36,268 nucleotides of DNA from Rikenellaceae bacterium (GCA_022777205.1 JALFGP010000115.1:1-36268), one strand, 5' to 3'; positions 8,402-17,908 are shown, counted from the stretch's first letter. Translations and numbers: made by a program. The notes: a model not told the origin generated them from the sequence alone.

Positions 8402-8938
8402 CACTCCCCCATCGACCTCAATAGGCGTGTTTACTCCCCTCTGCAGCATATATGCTTTGAGCCGGGAGATTTTTTCGTAGGTCTGCGGAATGAATTTCTG
8501 TCCTCCGAAACCTGCGAAGACAGACATAATGAGGAAGAAATCTGCGTGCCCCACGTGCGGAAACAGTCTTTCCACCGGAATGTCCGGATTGATTACCAGA
8601 CCGGCTTTCGCACCGGCATCCTGTATGGATTGGATTATCCGGCTTGCCTTTTCGTCGCTTTCCACGGCCTCCAGATGGAAACTTACCATTGAAGCACCGT
8701 TTTCTACAAATTTCACTGCATATTTTTCCGGATTCACTATCATAAGATGCACATCCAGAGGCTTTTCAGCCGCTTTTGCAATGGCATCAGTGACAGGAAA
8801 TCCATATGAAATATTAGGCACGAAAGTACCGTCCATCACATCCAGATGAAAGAGATCTGCGTTTTCATTCACCATCCTTATATCGTCTGCAAGATGGAGA
8901 AAATCCGCTGAAAGCATTGAGGGTGCTATCTGAATCAT
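8276..8938 (-). CDS. rpe: Ribulose-phosphate 3-epimerase
   Basis: Rpe interconverts ribulose-5-P and xylulose-5-P in the pentose phosphate pathway. The TIM-barrel signatures are IAPSMLSADF at the start, FHLDVMDGTFVPNISYG, LDVHLMIVNPE, VSFHLEA, and IEVDGGVSLENI with AGSAIF at the end. The loop normally written MSVNPGFGGQ reads MSVFAGFGGQ here, so the conserved Asn-Pro is lost. The start is the ATG at 8938; the longer frame to 8965 adds an atypical RRFFIYNY stretch. It lies 3' of dnaA on the same strand, but a terminator hairpin separates them. Its last 126 bp overlap birA on the opposite strand. Confidence 0.93.
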   Translation of the reverse strand: MIQIAPSMLSADFLHLADDIRMVNENADLFHLDVMDGTFVPNISYGFPVTDAIAKAAEKPLDVHLMIVNPEKYAVKFVENGASMVSFHLEAVESDEKASRIIQSIQDAGAKAGLVINPDIPVERLFPHVGHADFFLIMSVFAGFGGQKFIPQTYEKISRLKAYMLQRGVNTPIEVDGGVSLENIHELHKAGAEIFVAGSAIFKSESPVNYISKLRQACID

Positions 8939-8950
8939 ATAGTTATATAT

Positions 8951-8982
8951 AAAAAATCTCCGCAAGATTATTTCTGCGGAGA
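8951..8982 (-). terminator. Intrinsic terminator at the dnaA 3' end
   Basis: On the minus strand TCTCCGCA (complement of 8975-8982) pairs with TGCGGAGA (complement of 8957-8964) across a 10-nt loop and is followed by TTTTTT (8951-8956). The upstream arm lies in the last dnaA codons. It should end most dnaA transcripts before rpe, so rpe either relies on read-through or has its own promoter in the short gap. Confidence 0.7.
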
Positions 8983-10383
8983 CAGTGATTTTTCGATATC
9001 TGCGACGTACTGTCTGAAGGTCTTGTCTGTGGACATAAGATCCGCTACGGTCGTGCAGGCGTGGAGGACGGTCGCGTGGTCCTTGCCTCCGGTTTCCGTT
9101 CCGATGGTGGACAGAGAGCAGTTTATCAGGCTTCTGGACATATACATCGAAATCTGCCGGGCCTGGACTATGTTTCTCTTGCGGGTCTTGGAGAGCATTT
9201 CTTCGCGGGTGATATTGAAATAGTCACACACGGCTTTCTGTACGCCTTGGATGGTGAGTTCGTTCTCGTCTTCGCTGACAAGCTGTCCGGTGATTTCCCT
9301 GGCCAGCTCTACAGTGATTTTCTTGTGTGCGAGGGTGGCATTGGCTATGAGTGAAATCAATGCTCCCTCCAATTCCCTGAAGCTGGATTTGATGTTTGCT
9401 GCCAGGAAACTGAGCACATCCTCGGAGATTTCAATGCCCTCCCTTGCACTGCGGGAGCGGAGCATCTTGAGACGTGTTTCATAATCCGGCCTGTGCAATT
9501 CCACTGACAAGCCCCATTTGAGGCGGGACAGCAATCTCTCTTCAAAGTTTTTCAAATCCACAGGCGCGCGGTCAGATGTGAATACCAGCTGTTTGCCGCT
9601 CTGATGCAAATGGTTGAAGATATTGAAGAAGGCTGTCTGGGTGCCGTGGCTTGCAAGATCCTGAATATCATCCACTATGAGCACATCTATCTTCATATAG
9701 AATGCCAGAAAATCCGTAAGGCGGTTGTTGACATAGGCATCCATATACTGGGTTTTGAACCTGTTGGCCGGAACATAGAGCACAATCAGTTCAGGAAAAC
9801 GCTCTTTGATAGCCAGACCTATGGCCTGGGCAATGTGGGTCTTGCCCAAACCTGGACCTCCGAAGAGGAAAAGAGGGTTGAAAGCAGTTTTGCCCGGTGC
9901 CGCTGAAATATTCTCTCCGGCATTTATGCCCATTTTGTTGCACTCACCTTTTACAAGGTTGTTGAAGCAATAGACCGGGTTCAGCTGAGGATTTATCTGC
10001 ACTCTCTGAAGACCAGGGTACACGAAGGCACCCGGACCGGACGCGCCTGAAACCGTCGGGATGGAAATCGGCCTGTTCACGGGGGCTGCCCCTTCCGATG
10101 CAGGACATTTCATTTCTGGCTGCACTCTGACTGGCCTGAAGACGTACTTCAATTTTGCAGCCACACCTATTTCCTTCTTAAGTGCGGCTTTCATCAAATC
10201 CAGATATGCACCTTCGACCCATTCCATAAAGAATGCGGAAGGAACTTCAATTGTCAATTCCGAATTCACGAGGGAAACAGGCCTGATCGGTTTGAACCAG
10301 GTCTGGAATTGCTGCGCTTCAATGTTCTGACTGATAAAGCGCAGACAGTTTTCCCATACTTGTATGTGACTTTCGTTTGACAT
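8968..10383 (-). CDS. dnaA: Chromosomal replication initiator protein DnaA
   Basis: DnaA melts oriC and recruits DnaB. The 471-residue protein has domain I (VWENCLRFISQNIEAQQFQTWFKPI, ~9-33) and a Pro/Gly-rich linker (~85-130). The AAA+ domain has Walker A GGPGLGKT at ~175-182, Walker B VLIVDDIQDL and sensor FTSDRAPVDL. Domain IV carries the DNA-recognition signature GGKDHATVLHA near the end. All key motifs are intact. The 264-bp region upstream is AT-rich but has no consensus DnaA box (TTATNCACA), so I do not place oriC there. Confidence 0.97.
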   Translation of the reverse strand: MSNESHIQVWENCLRFISQNIEAQQFQTWFKPIRPVSLVNSELTIEVPSAFFMEWVEGAYLDLMKAALKKEIGVAAKLKYVFRPVRVQPEMKCPASEGAAPVNRPISIPTVSGASGPGAFVYPGLQRVQINPQLNPVYCFNNLVKGECNKMGINAGENISAAPGKTAFNPLFLFGGPGLGKTHIAQAIGLAIKERFPELIVLYVPANRFKTQYMDAYVNNRLTDFLAFYMKIDVLIVDDIQDLASHGTQTAFFNIFNHLHQSGKQLVFTSDRAPVDLKNFEERLLSRLKWGLSVELHRPDYETRLKMLRSRSAREGIEISEDVLSFLAANIKSSFRELEGALISLIANATLAHKKITVELAREITGQLVSEDENELTIQGVQKAVCDYFNITREEMLSKTRKRNIVQARQISMYMSRSLINCSLSTIGTETGGKDHATVLHACTTVADLMSTDKTFRQYVADIEKSLSPQK

Positions 10384-10439
10384 TTGTTTTGCAATGGTGG
10401 ATTTACCTCTTTTGTGAAGTGCTGCAAAGTTGGTGAAAA

Positions 10440-10473
10440 AAAAGTTATAAAAAATTCTTTTTCCTATTGCAAA
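10440..10473 (-). promoter_or_regulatory. dnaA: Possible dnaA promoter in AT-rich gap
   Basis: On the minus strand TTTG (complement of 10470-10473) is followed after 22 nt by TAACTTTT (complement of 10440-10447), 7 of 8 matches to TAnnTTTG. Spacing is slightly long. The rest of 10384-10647 is AT-rich and holds no gene, no DnaA box and no convincing hairpin. Confidence 0.35.
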
Positions 10474-10647
10474 ACTAGTTTTTTTTAGTAAATCGGGTGT
10501 GAAATTTTATTCCAGTTTTGTTATTTATAAAACACTGAATTACAATAGGTTAGGAAATTAGAAATCTTGCAAGGTATTAAGTTTCTCTATAGTTATAATT
10601 TAGATAAATTCAAAATTAACGTCTATTCCCTTTTCGCCTGCTGAGGT

Positions 10648-11565
10648 TTAGAAAACCGATATTTTCATATATTTTTTAGGGTTTTCTTTTATTTTTTGAA
10701 TCAAATCATTCAATTCATTGACAAGTGAATCTACCGACTCGTAAACTGAGCCGTCATTCAACAATTTTCCTACAGTTCCTTCCGGATTCTGAATTGATTC
10801 CGTAAGATTCTTCACGGATATTACCAGAGAATCGATATCTGCTTTCTCCAGTCTTGAGCTAATTTCGCTGACGCTTTCCATTGCCGTATCTGCTTTTTCC
10901 ATCACAGAGGACAATTTCCCTGCAACGGATGACAGGTCAGAAATGAACTTGTCTATTTCACCGCTGTTGTCTTTCAAGGTGCCGCTGAGGACAGAAGCGT
11001 CAGAAAGCACTTTCCTCAGATCTTTGAGAGAGCGGTCGATTGTCTTGCGGTTTTCTTCTGATAAGACTTTGTTGACTGATTCGATTGTGGTATCAAGTTC
11101 TGAAAGAGCCTTGTCCAATTTTGCAAGGAGCGGCCCTATGCTCGCCGATACCGTTTCCACAAGATCCGGCTGAGAGTCTCCCTGGAGCACGCTGCCGTCA
11201 CCTGCCATCTCCTCTGACGTGCCGCAATCGATGCGTATTCCTTTCCCTCCCATTATGCTCGTGCTGTAGATTGTCATTTTGGAATCCACAGGGATTTTGA
11301 ATTCCTTTTTGACGGAACAGACAACTTCAAAATCATCCCTTTCGCGGTCATAGTTTATGCTGATCACACTTCCGGCGGCAAAACCCTTTATCTGGACCGG
11401 AGCTGATGCAACAAGCCCGTCTGCCGTCTTGAAGCGGGCAGTCAGTTCTATCTCCTTGTTGAATACGTCTTTGCCCCTGAGGTAATTTATCGTAAAGAAA
11501 GCGGCAGCCAATACTAATGTGGCAAACAAACCGATTTTGATTTCTTTAGAGTATTTCATTTTCAT
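10648..11565 (-). CDS. mlaD: MCE-family lipid transport protein (MlaD-like)
   Basis: MCE proteins bind phospholipid between the membranes as part of Mla-type ABC systems. An N-terminal anchor (IGLFATLVLAAAFFTINYL, ~9-27) is followed by the MCE domain (~35-110): FKTADGLVASAPVQIKGFAAGSVISI and IYSTSIMGGKGIRIDCG. The second half (~140-290) is a long Ser/Leu/Asp-rich helical stretch with SLKDLRKVLSD and GTVGKLLNDGSVYESVDSL, typical of Bacteroidota MlaD-like proteins. The frame opens with TTG at 11571; I use the ATG at 11565 (MKMKYSKE). It follows the amidase closely and is probably co-transcribed. No mlaE or mlaF is in the window. Confidence 0.85.
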   Translation of the reverse strand: MKMKYSKEIKIGLFATLVLAAAFFTINYLRGKDVFNKEIELTARFKTADGLVASAPVQIKGFAAGSVISINYDRERDDFEVVCSVKKEFKIPVDSKMTIYSTSIMGGKGIRIDCGTSEEMAGDGSVLQGDSQPDLVETVSASIGPLLAKLDKALSELDTTIESVNKVLSEENRKTIDRSLKDLRKVLSDASVLSGTLKDNSGEIDKFISDLSSVAGKLSSVMEKADTAMESVSEISSRLEKADIDSLVISVKNLTESIQNPEGTVGKLLNDGSVYESVDSLVNELNDLIQKIKENPKKYMKISVF

Positions 11566-11570
11566 TTCCA

Positions 11571-11620
11571 ATAACGTTCAACTTTTCTTATAACGTTCCT
11601 CTTTCCTTATAGCGTTCAAC
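11571..11620. repeat. Three 19-bp tandem units across the amidase 3' end
   Basis: ATAACGTTC, ATAACGTTC and ATAGCGTTC start at 11571, 11590 and 11609, exactly 19 bp apart, each followed by a pyrimidine-rich stretch. On the minus strand the first unit codes for the amidase sequence VERYKE. The others fall around its stop and the start of the mlaD-like gene, pointing to slippage that rewrote the end of the amidase. Confidence 0.6.
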
Positions 11621-12739
11621 CTTGTCTCCTGTGATTTTCACTGCAAATGAGTCCGGAAATTTCTTTTTTATCTCTTTGCGTCTAGACTCAGCCGTGTCCG
11701 GATCTGCTGCGCCACCGGCAATGTATCTGTATATGTTGCCGTCTATTACGAGTTTGGCCCGGATTCCCTTCAATGCGGGATCAGAATCTTCGAGTTTTCG
11801 GCTCAAAGCCAGAATCTGTGTGCCATACCATACTTCCGGGGTGTCTTCAACGGTGTTTCTAACCTTTTCCATTCCGGGATTGGCGGAGTTGTCGGCGGCA
11901 GTTCTGGCAGTCTCGTTCCCGCTGATGTCCATAGACTGGTCATAAAGGGACTTGTATTCAGCAAAAGCCTCGAATATGCCTTGTGCCAATTCTTCCTGGC
12001 CATTTTCGGACTTGAGAATTTTCAAGTCTGCGGCATTGCTGATAAAGCCGCATTCTATCAGTACGGATGGCATTGCGGATGCCCATAAAACCCAGAAAGC
12101 ATCCTGTTTCACTCCCCTGCTGTGATTCAAGGAACTTTGCGACAGATGCTTGTTTGTAAGGTCTGCAAAAAGCAGGCTGTGCTCCATATGGGCATTCTGG
12201 ACTAATGAAAACAGAATCGAGGATTCGGGATTGCCGGGATCGAAGCCCTGATATGAGGTACTGTAGTCCTCCTCAAGCAGGATTACGGAATTTTCTCTTG
12301 CGCAGGTATTGAAATTGTCCTGAATGCGGTCCTTTCCAGTTTTGCTGGACTCACCCATTATGAAGGAGGTGAATCCGTGCGGGGAAGTGGTCTTGCCGGC
12401 ATCTATGTGAATAGAAATGAACAGATCTCCGTTTGCATCATTTGCAATTTTGGCCCTATTCCTCAATTCGACAAAGACATCCCGGTCCCTTGTCATCACC
12501 ACTTTGACATCCGGGTAGGCCTTGCGGATTTTTCCGGCGAGTTTTTTTGCGATGCCGAGGGTGAGGTTCTTTTCATAGACTTTCTTGTCCAATGAGACTG
12601 CCCCGGGGTCTTTGCCTCCGTGTCCTGCATCGATGACAACTGTCCTGAGTCCAAACGGCGAGGATTGCCCCGAAGCCCCAGGAACTGAAAGTATGAGAAG
12701 GGACAGAACAATATATAATATATGTGTCAAAACACGCAT
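11588..12739 (-). CDS. N-acetylmuramoyl-L-alanine amidase (Amidase_3) with SPOR-like C-terminus
   Basis: Amidase_3 enzymes cut the bond between MurNAc and the stem peptide, usually at division. The 383-residue protein has a signal peptide (LTHILYIVLSLLILSVPGASG). The zinc domain covers ~30-245: VVIDAGHGGKDPGA, VVMTRDRDVFVELRNRAKIAND, LFISIHIDAG and PSVLIECGFISNAADL with the catalytic Glu. A linker is followed by a C-terminal ~80-residue SPOR-like stretch (VWYGTQILALS, YRYIAGG, RRKEIKKKFPDSFAVKITGD) that would target septal glycan. It precedes the mlaD-like gene and is divergent from lptD, so this is an envelope cluster. Confidence 0.92.
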   Translation of the reverse strand: MRVLTHILYIVLSLLILSVPGASGQSSPFGLRTVVIDAGHGGKDPGAVSLDKKVYEKNLTLGIAKKLAGKIRKAYPDVKVVMTRDRDVFVELRNRAKIANDANGDLFISIHIDAGKTTSPHGFTSFIMGESSKTGKDRIQDNFNTCARENSVILLEEDYSTSYQGFDPGNPESSILFSLVQNAHMEHSLLFADLTNKHLSQSSLNHSRGVKQDAFWVLWASAMPSVLIECGFISNAADLKILKSENGQEELAQGIFEAFAEYKSLYDQSMDISGNETARTAADNSANPGMEKVRNTVEDTPEVWYGTQILALSRKLEDSDPALKGIRAKLVIDGNIYRYIAGGAADPDTAESRRKEIKKKFPDSFAVKITGDKVERYKERGTL

Positions 12740-12753
12740 AGATATTCACACGA

Positions 12754-12785
12754 TTTGTATTTGAGCGAAAATTGTAGTAATTTTG
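12754..12785 (+). promoter_or_regulatory. lptD: Promoter for lptD
   Basis: TTTG at 12754-12757 and TAATTTTG at 12778-12785 match the Bacteroidota -33/-7 consensus with a 20-nt spacer. The start of transcription would be about 12789, leaving a leader of about 110 nt before the ATG. Confidence 0.5.
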
Positions 12786-12813
12786 TCGGTTGCAAAATTC
12801 GCATTTGCGTTTG

Positions 12814-12821
12814 CAAAATTA
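12814..12821 (-). promoter_or_regulatory. Candidate -7 element for the amidase-mlaD operon
   Basis: On the minus strand this reads TAATTTTG, a perfect TAnnTTTG match, about 75 nt before the amidase ATG. No good -33 element is visible. It lies face to face with the lptD promoter, so the two transcripts would overlap near their 5' ends. Confidence 0.4.
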
Positions 12822-12902
12822 TAAAAAAACATTGATAATAGGAAGTCAACTGACGTCAGAATATTTTCAAGCGTGGCGACGGCCCGCCTTGATTGAGGTA
12901 AT

Positions 12903-15785
12903 ATGAACATAGTGAAGTTCTTACAACATATTTTATTGGCGACATTCGTGCCGCTTCTGCTGTGTTCATATACATTTCCGCGCCAAACGGGGAAACTGCC
13001 GGACGACAGGAAAAGCAGACTTGCATCCCAGATGCTGAATGTGCACAGAAGTGACTCCGCGCTCTCAGTCAGCCCCTCAGACAGCCTTGTACCGCTCTCA
13101 ATGCCTGATAGCGCCTTCGTCCCTGTGCCGGACAGCCTCCGTCCTGCCCCGAACGATTCCTCTCTCCTGGACAAAGCCGGTATGCAGGACTCCACCGGAC
13201 AGGTCTCCTCTTCCGATTCCCTTGAACTGCTGAGCAAGTCTTCCCTTGAAAGACCGGCATTTTCCACAGCCAAAGACTCCATCATAGAGGATTTCAGCGA
13301 AGGGAAGCAGATGATTTATTACTATGGCGAAGTCACTGTGACATATGGAGATATGAAGCTCACCGCAGACTATATGGAATATGATTTGAAAACCCAGACA
13401 GTCTATGCGCGAGGTACATCCGACAGCTTGGGCAATGTGACCGGCCAGCCGACAATGACCCAGGGCGGGAAAACATACACAATGGAGGAGCTGCGCTACA
13501 ATTTCAAAACCCGCAAAGCCCGCATTTCCAATATCGTGACTCAGGAGCAGGACGGAATCCTCCACGGCAAGAACATCAAGATGATGCCGGACAATTCCAT
13601 TAACATAACAGACGGAAAATACACTGTCTGTGACTGCGAGCATCCTCATTTTTATCTGAAACTTACGGCAGCCAAGGTTATGACCAAGCCTTCCCAGAAA
13701 ACCGTTTTCGGACCCGCGTATCCGGTGATTATGGATGTGCCTATCCCTTTGGGACTGCCTTTCGGTTTTGTTCCGAAACGTCCGGACAGGGCTACGGGTC
13801 TGCTGATGCCGACCTTCGGTGAAGAGGCTGCGCGAGGATTTTATTTCCGCGACCTTGGACTCTATTTCGTGATTGGAGACTATTTTGACATTTCGCTTAC
13901 CACAAGCCTCTATACCCTCGGGTCCTGGAATGTGGACATAAACTCAAGATACAAAGTCAATTACAAATGTACCGGCACCTTCGGTTTCACATTCTCCAAC
14001 GACCAGACCGGAGAAAAGGGCAGCGCTGACTTTTTCCAGAGTCGCAACTTCTCGGTGAAATGGAGCCATCAGCAGGATTCAAAGGCGCGCCCCGGGACAT
14101 CTTTCAGTGCATCTGTGAACTTTTCCAGCCCGGCCAACAGCAAATACAATTCTCATTCTGTGACTGAGGCCCTCCAGAACCAGATTTCCTCCTCAATTTC
14201 ATATTCCAAGAACTGGAACGGAAAAGTCAGTCTTTCAGTCAACGCCCTGCATAGTCAGAACACACGCGATACCCTCTGCAACTACTCTTTTACTCTTCCG
14301 AACATAACACTCTCTGTTTCAAGGTTATATCCATTCAAGAAGAAAAACCGGGTGGGGCCGGAAAAATTCTATGAGAAATTTTCAATCGGATATAGCACAA
14401 CACTTCAGAACAAAATCAACTTTGAGTCCAGGGAATTCGGAAAACCGGGCTTTTGGGACAAATTCCAGAACGGTATGACCCACAATTTCCAAATCGGTCT
14501 GCCTAATTTCACTCTTTTCAAATATATAAATGTCACACCGAGCATCAGTTATGGAATGAACTGGCATTTCCGCTCATCTGAACTCAAATTCATAGAACCG
14601 GAATATGACAATGAGGGTAAGCTGGTTCCAGGCACCGGTGTTACAAAAACAGAAATAGGAAAGCAGTTCGGCACATTCGGAGTGAGCCAGACCTATTCGG
14701 GAGGAGTTTCTATGAGCACGAGGCTCTATGGACTTTTCAACTTCGGCAAGCACAAACGTCTGCAGGCCATCAGGCACGTTGTCTCTCCATCCCTTTCCTT
14801 CACCTATTCTCCTGAAAAAGGTACGACTTTCAACGGTTGGAGGACTCTGACTTATGTGGATCCCAAGACCGGAAACACTGTGAGTCAGGACTATAACATA
14901 TACAATTTTTCCGGTGCCCTATATTCTGCTCCGGGAAAGGGGCAGAACGGGAGTTTGAGCTTGAGCATAGGAAACAACCTGGAGGCCAAAGTGAGGGATT
15001 TGCGTGATACCACCGGTACCGGGTCAAAGAAGATTAAGCTCATAGATCAGCTGAATCTCAGTACCAGCTACAATTTTCTGGCGGACTCCTTAAGATGGAA
15101 CCCTATAGGCATCAGCCTTTCCACTTCTGTTTTCGGCAAACTGGGAATCAGCGGAAATGTGACCTTTGACCCATATGCAGTGAATGAAAAAGGTGTCAAG
15201 TATAACAAATTGAGCATTGCGGCGGGTGGACCGCTGTTTCGTCTTACCAACGCCAGTGCTTCTCTGTCCTACTCCATTTCAGGGGATGGCAAAATCAACG
15301 GCAACGACGGAACCAAACAGGCCGGGGGAAATCCTGCCGATTATTATACCAGAATCTACTATCATCCTGTTACAGGGGAATATATTCCTGGAGGCTACCT
15401 GTATTATATGAACCCCAATGTGCCTTGGTCGGTGAATTTCAACTATTCCTTCAGCTACAGCAGGTCTTATTCCTATCTGGCGGAAACAAAGCAGCTGATT
15501 ACCAACCACAGGTTTACACAGACTCTGGGATTGAGCGGAAATGTGAAGATAACTCCCCGGCTGTCTGTCAACTTGCAGACCGGAGTGGATTTGATGGCTA
15601 TGAAGATCACCACCACCCAGTTGTCGGCCACATACGACCTGCACTGTTTCAATATAGCCTTCTCTTGGGTTCCGACCGGTACCTGGAAATCGTGGAGCTT
15701 CAGAATATCCGCTAATGCAGCCGCACTGGCCGATTTGTTGAGATTTAAGAAGAGCAGTTCCTTCTGGGACAATAACTACCGGTAG
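12903..15785 (+). CDS. lptD: LPS-assembly protein LptD (Bacteroidota type)
   Basis: LptD is the outer-membrane barrel that inserts LPS into the outer leaflet. The 960-residue protein begins with a signal-like segment (LLATFVPLLLCSYTF), then a Ser/Pro/Asp-rich linker with repeated DSL units (~45-120). The OstA/LptA-like jellyroll (~125-245) reads EGKQMIYYYGEVTVTYGDMKLTAD and YTMEELRYNFKTRKARISNIVTQ. A large barrel to the C-terminus includes VPIPLGLPFGFVPKRPDRATGLLMPTFGEEAARGFYFRD. The CDCEH motif (~240) provides cysteines that may form a disulfide. It is divergent from the amidase and upstream of rho. No LptE is in the window. Confidence 0.9.
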   Translation: MNIVKFLQHILLATFVPLLLCSYTFPRQTGKLPDDRKSRLASQMLNVHRSDSALSVSPSDSLVPLSMPDSAFVPVPDSLRPAPNDSSLLDKAGMQDSTGQVSSSDSLELLSKSSLERPAFSTAKDSIIEDFSEGKQMIYYYGEVTVTYGDMKLTADYMEYDLKTQTVYARGTSDSLGNVTGQPTMTQGGKTYTMEELRYNFKTRKARISNIVTQEQDGILHGKNIKMMPDNSINITDGKYTVCDCEHPHFYLKLTAAKVMTKPSQKTVFGPAYPVIMDVPIPLGLPFGFVPKRPDRATGLLMPTFGEEAARGFYFRDLGLYFVIGDYFDISLTTSLYTLGSWNVDINSRYKVNYKCTGTFGFTFSNDQTGEKGSADFFQSRNFSVKWSHQQDSKARPGTSFSASVNFSSPANSKYNSHSVTEALQNQISSSISYSKNWNGKVSLSVNALHSQNTRDTLCNYSFTLPNITLSVSRLYPFKKKNRVGPEKFYEKFSIGYSTTLQNKINFESREFGKPGFWDKFQNGMTHNFQIGLPNFTLFKYINVTPSISYGMNWHFRSSELKFIEPEYDNEGKLVPGTGVTKTEIGKQFGTFGVSQTYSGGVSMSTRLYGLFNFGKHKRLQAIRHVVSPSLSFTYSPEKGTTFNGWRTLTYVDPKTGNTVSQDYNIYNFSGALYSAPGKGQNGSLSLSIGNNLEAKVRDLRDTTGTGSKKIKLIDQLNLSTSYNFLADSLRWNPIGISLSTSVFGKLGISGNVTFDPYAVNEKGVKYNKLSIAAGGPLFRLTNASASLSYSISGDGKINGNDGTKQAGGNPADYYTRIYYHPVTGEYIPGGYLYYMNPNVPWSVNFNYSFSYSRSYSYLAETKQLITNHRFTQTLGLSGNVKITPRLSVNLQTGVDLMAMKITTTQLSATYDLHCFNIAFSWVPTGTWKSWSFRISANAAALADLLRFKKSSSFWDNNYR

Positions 15786-15892
15786 CAGAATGCTTTTGTG
15801 GCGAAAACGCGAGATCCGGAAAAGTTTTTAGTGAAAAAATCATCAGATTTTTATCTTTTCATCATTTATTTTTGCGGAAATGAGCCTCCGAT

Positions 15893-15924
15893 ATTGCAGG
15901 GAAAGCGGAAAATGTATAAATTTG
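15893..15924 (+). promoter_or_regulatory. rho: Promoter for rho
   Basis: ATTG at 15893-15896 and TAAATTTG at 15917-15924 are separated by 20 nt and match the Bacteroidota consensus (7 of 8 or better for the -7). The expected leader is about 70 nt and contains a GC-rich patch (15942-15960, with GGGCCGACCCGGGCC) that could fold. Bases 15786-15890 carry no gene. Confidence 0.5.
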
Positions 15925-16000
15925 CACGACATTTCTGAATAAGTCGGGCCGACCCGGGCCATATTTGCGACTTTCTTATCTGGAATATAAATACTATTAT

Positions 16001-17908
16001 ATGCATAAAATTTTCGAATTGAAGGAAATGGAGCAGGAGCAGTTGTTGACTCTCGCTTCAGAACTTAAAATCAAGAATTACAAAAAACTCTCCCGCGAGG
16101 ATCTGGTATATGCCATTATTGACCACGAGGCTGCACAAAAGGCTGCCATGGATATGGAGAAGGAGCAGGAAAAGGAAGCGGCAAGAGCTGCGGCCGGACT
16201 GCCTGAAAAGACTCGTGGCAGGAGGGGACGTCCACGTAAAGCTGCCTCTGCGGCAGAAGAAAAGGCTGAGTTGCCTAAGGAAGTGGAGAAGACTGATGCA
16301 GTACCTGCACCGGCCGAGACCAAGTCACCTAAAAAAACCCGCAAGGTGAAGTCTAAATCTGATGCTGTACCTGCGGCTGTACAGAACGAGGCTGCACAGG
16401 ATGAGAAAATAAAGAAAGACAAGCTTGCTAATGAAGTAAGGGAGACCGTGAAAAACGTTGCGGTGGATTCAGCTGCCGCAGACGCAAAGCCTCAGGAGCA
16501 GGGCCGGAATTTGAGACCTCGCAGAAACAAGGGTCAGCAGCCGGCTGAAAATAAATTTGAAACATTGTCCCCGAATGATGTTCCTGCTCCGGTTCTTGCG
16601 GAAAACGCGGCGTCCTATGCGGAAAAGTCTGCCGAATCACCTGCGGAGAAAACAGAGCAGCAGCCTCTCCAGCAACAGCAACCTCAGCAGTTGAATAACC
16701 AGAGGAATTTTCAGCAGCGAAACAACAGACCGGGCCAGCCTCAAGGCCAGCCACAAAGACCACAGCAGCCCAAAATTGAGTTTGAAGGCACTGTGGAAGC
16801 AACGGGTGTGCTTGAAACCCTTCCGGAAGGTTACGGCTTCCTCCGTTCTTCGGACTACAATTACATAAGTTCTCCGGACGATATCTATGTCTCCCAGAAC
16901 ATTATCAAACAGTATGCGCTCAAAATGGGTGATACTGTGGTCGGTGACATTCGCCCGCCGCGAGATACCGACAAGTACTTCCCTCTTGTGAGGGTCAAGA
17001 CCATCAACGGACGCACTCCGGAATCAGTCCGGGACCGTATTCCTTTCGACTTCCTCACTCCTTTGTTCCCTGATGAGAAGTTCAACCTTCTCGGACACGG
17101 GCACGATGACCTTTCCTGCCGTATCGTGGATCTGTTCACTCCTATAGGCAAGGGACAGCGCGGCCTCATCGTGGCACAGCCGAAGACCGGTAAGACAATG
17201 TTGCTCAAGTCTATAGCCAATGCCATAGCGGACAATCATCCTGAGGTTTATATGATAGTGCTGCTCATTGACGAGCGTCCTGAGGAGGTGACGGATATGG
17301 CGCGTACGGTAAAGGCGGAAGTTGTGGCTTCCACTTTCGATGAGCCTGCGGAGAAACACGTGAAAGTGGCCAATATGGTGCTTGAGAAGGCAAAGTGTAT
17401 GGTTGAGTGCGGACACGACGTGGTCATACTTCTGGACTCCATCACAAGGCTTGCAAGAGCGTACAATACTGTGCAGCCGGCTTCGGGCAAGGTGCTTTCC
17501 GGAGGTGTGGACGCAAATGCCCTCCATCGTCCGAAAAGGTTCTTCGGTGCAGCCCGCAACATCGAGAATGGAGGTTCCCTCACTATCATAGCAACAGCCC
17601 TCACTGAGACAGGTTCCAAGATGGATGATGTGATTTTCGAGGAATTCAAGGGTACAGGCAATATGGAACTCCAGCTGGACCGCAAACTTGCCAATAAGAG
17701 AATATTCCCTGCCATCGATGTCACCCTCAGTTCCACCCGTCGTGACGACCTGCTTTACGATCCTGCCGTGGCCCAGAGGATGTGGGTTGTGCGCAGATTC
17801 CTTTCAGATATGAATTCAATTGAAGCTATGGAGTTGCTTCAGGACAGGATGAGAAAATATCCGACCAACGAAGCCTTCCTTCAGAACCTTCAGAATGGAG
17901 ATGAATAA
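16001..17908 (+). CDS. rho: Transcription termination factor Rho with long polar insert
   Basis: Rho is the hexameric RNA translocase that ends untranslated transcripts. The first ~45 residues are the Rho_N helical domain. Residues ~45-265 are a charged, Ala/Lys/Glu then Gln/Asn/Pro-rich insert with an AT-hook-like RGRRGRPRK. The cold-shock-like RNA-binding domain follows ([15 protein letters not shown]). The ATPase core has Walker A QPKTGKT ending at ~399, [16 protein letters not shown] and the [21 protein letters not shown] region. I use the ATG at 16001, not the TTG at 15965. The core is intact, so the protein should be functional; 635 residues reflects the insert. feoB starts 6 nt after the stop, so the two are probably co-transcribed. 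Confidence 0.96.
   Translation: MHKIFELKEMEQEQLLTLASELKIKNYKKLSREDLVYAIIDHEAAQKAAMDMEKEQEKEAARAAAGLPEKTRGRRGRPRKAASAAEEKAELPKEVEKTDAVPAPAETKSPKKTRKVKSKSDAVPAAVQNEAAQDEKIKKDKLANEVRETVKNVAVDSAAADAKPQEQGRNLRPRRNKGQQPAENKFETLSPNDVPAPVLAENAASYAEKSAESPAEKTEQQPLQQQQPQQLNNQRNFQQRNNRPGQPQGQPQRPQQPKIEFEGTVEATGVLETLPEGYGFLRSSDYNYISSPDDIYVSQNIIKQYALKMGDTVVGDIRPPRDTDKYFPLVRVKTINGRTPESVRDRIPFDFLTPLFPDEKFNLLGHGHDDLSCRIVDLFTPIGKGQRGLIVAQPKTGKTMLLKSIANAIADNHPEVYMIVLLIDERPEEVTDMARTVKAEVVASTFDEPAEKHVKVANMVLEKAKCMVECGHDVVILLDSITRLARAYNTVQPASGKVLSGGVDANALHRPKRFFGAARNIENGGSLTIIATALTETGSKMDDVIFEEFKGTGNMELQLDRKLANKRIFPAIDVTLSSTRRDDLLYDPAVAQRMWVVRRFLSDMNSIEAMELLQDRMRKYPTNEAFLQNLQNGDE

Noticed and set aside
10384..10647. 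Origin of replication next to dnaA
   Set aside because: The stretch is AT-rich, but I found no TTATNCACA box in either orientation, so oriC is not supported here. A GC-skew plot of the genome would decide.
15834..15852. Weak terminator after lptD (AAAAATC/GATTTTT)
   Set aside because: The stem is only 7 bp and almost all A-T, so it is not distinguishable from AT-rich background.
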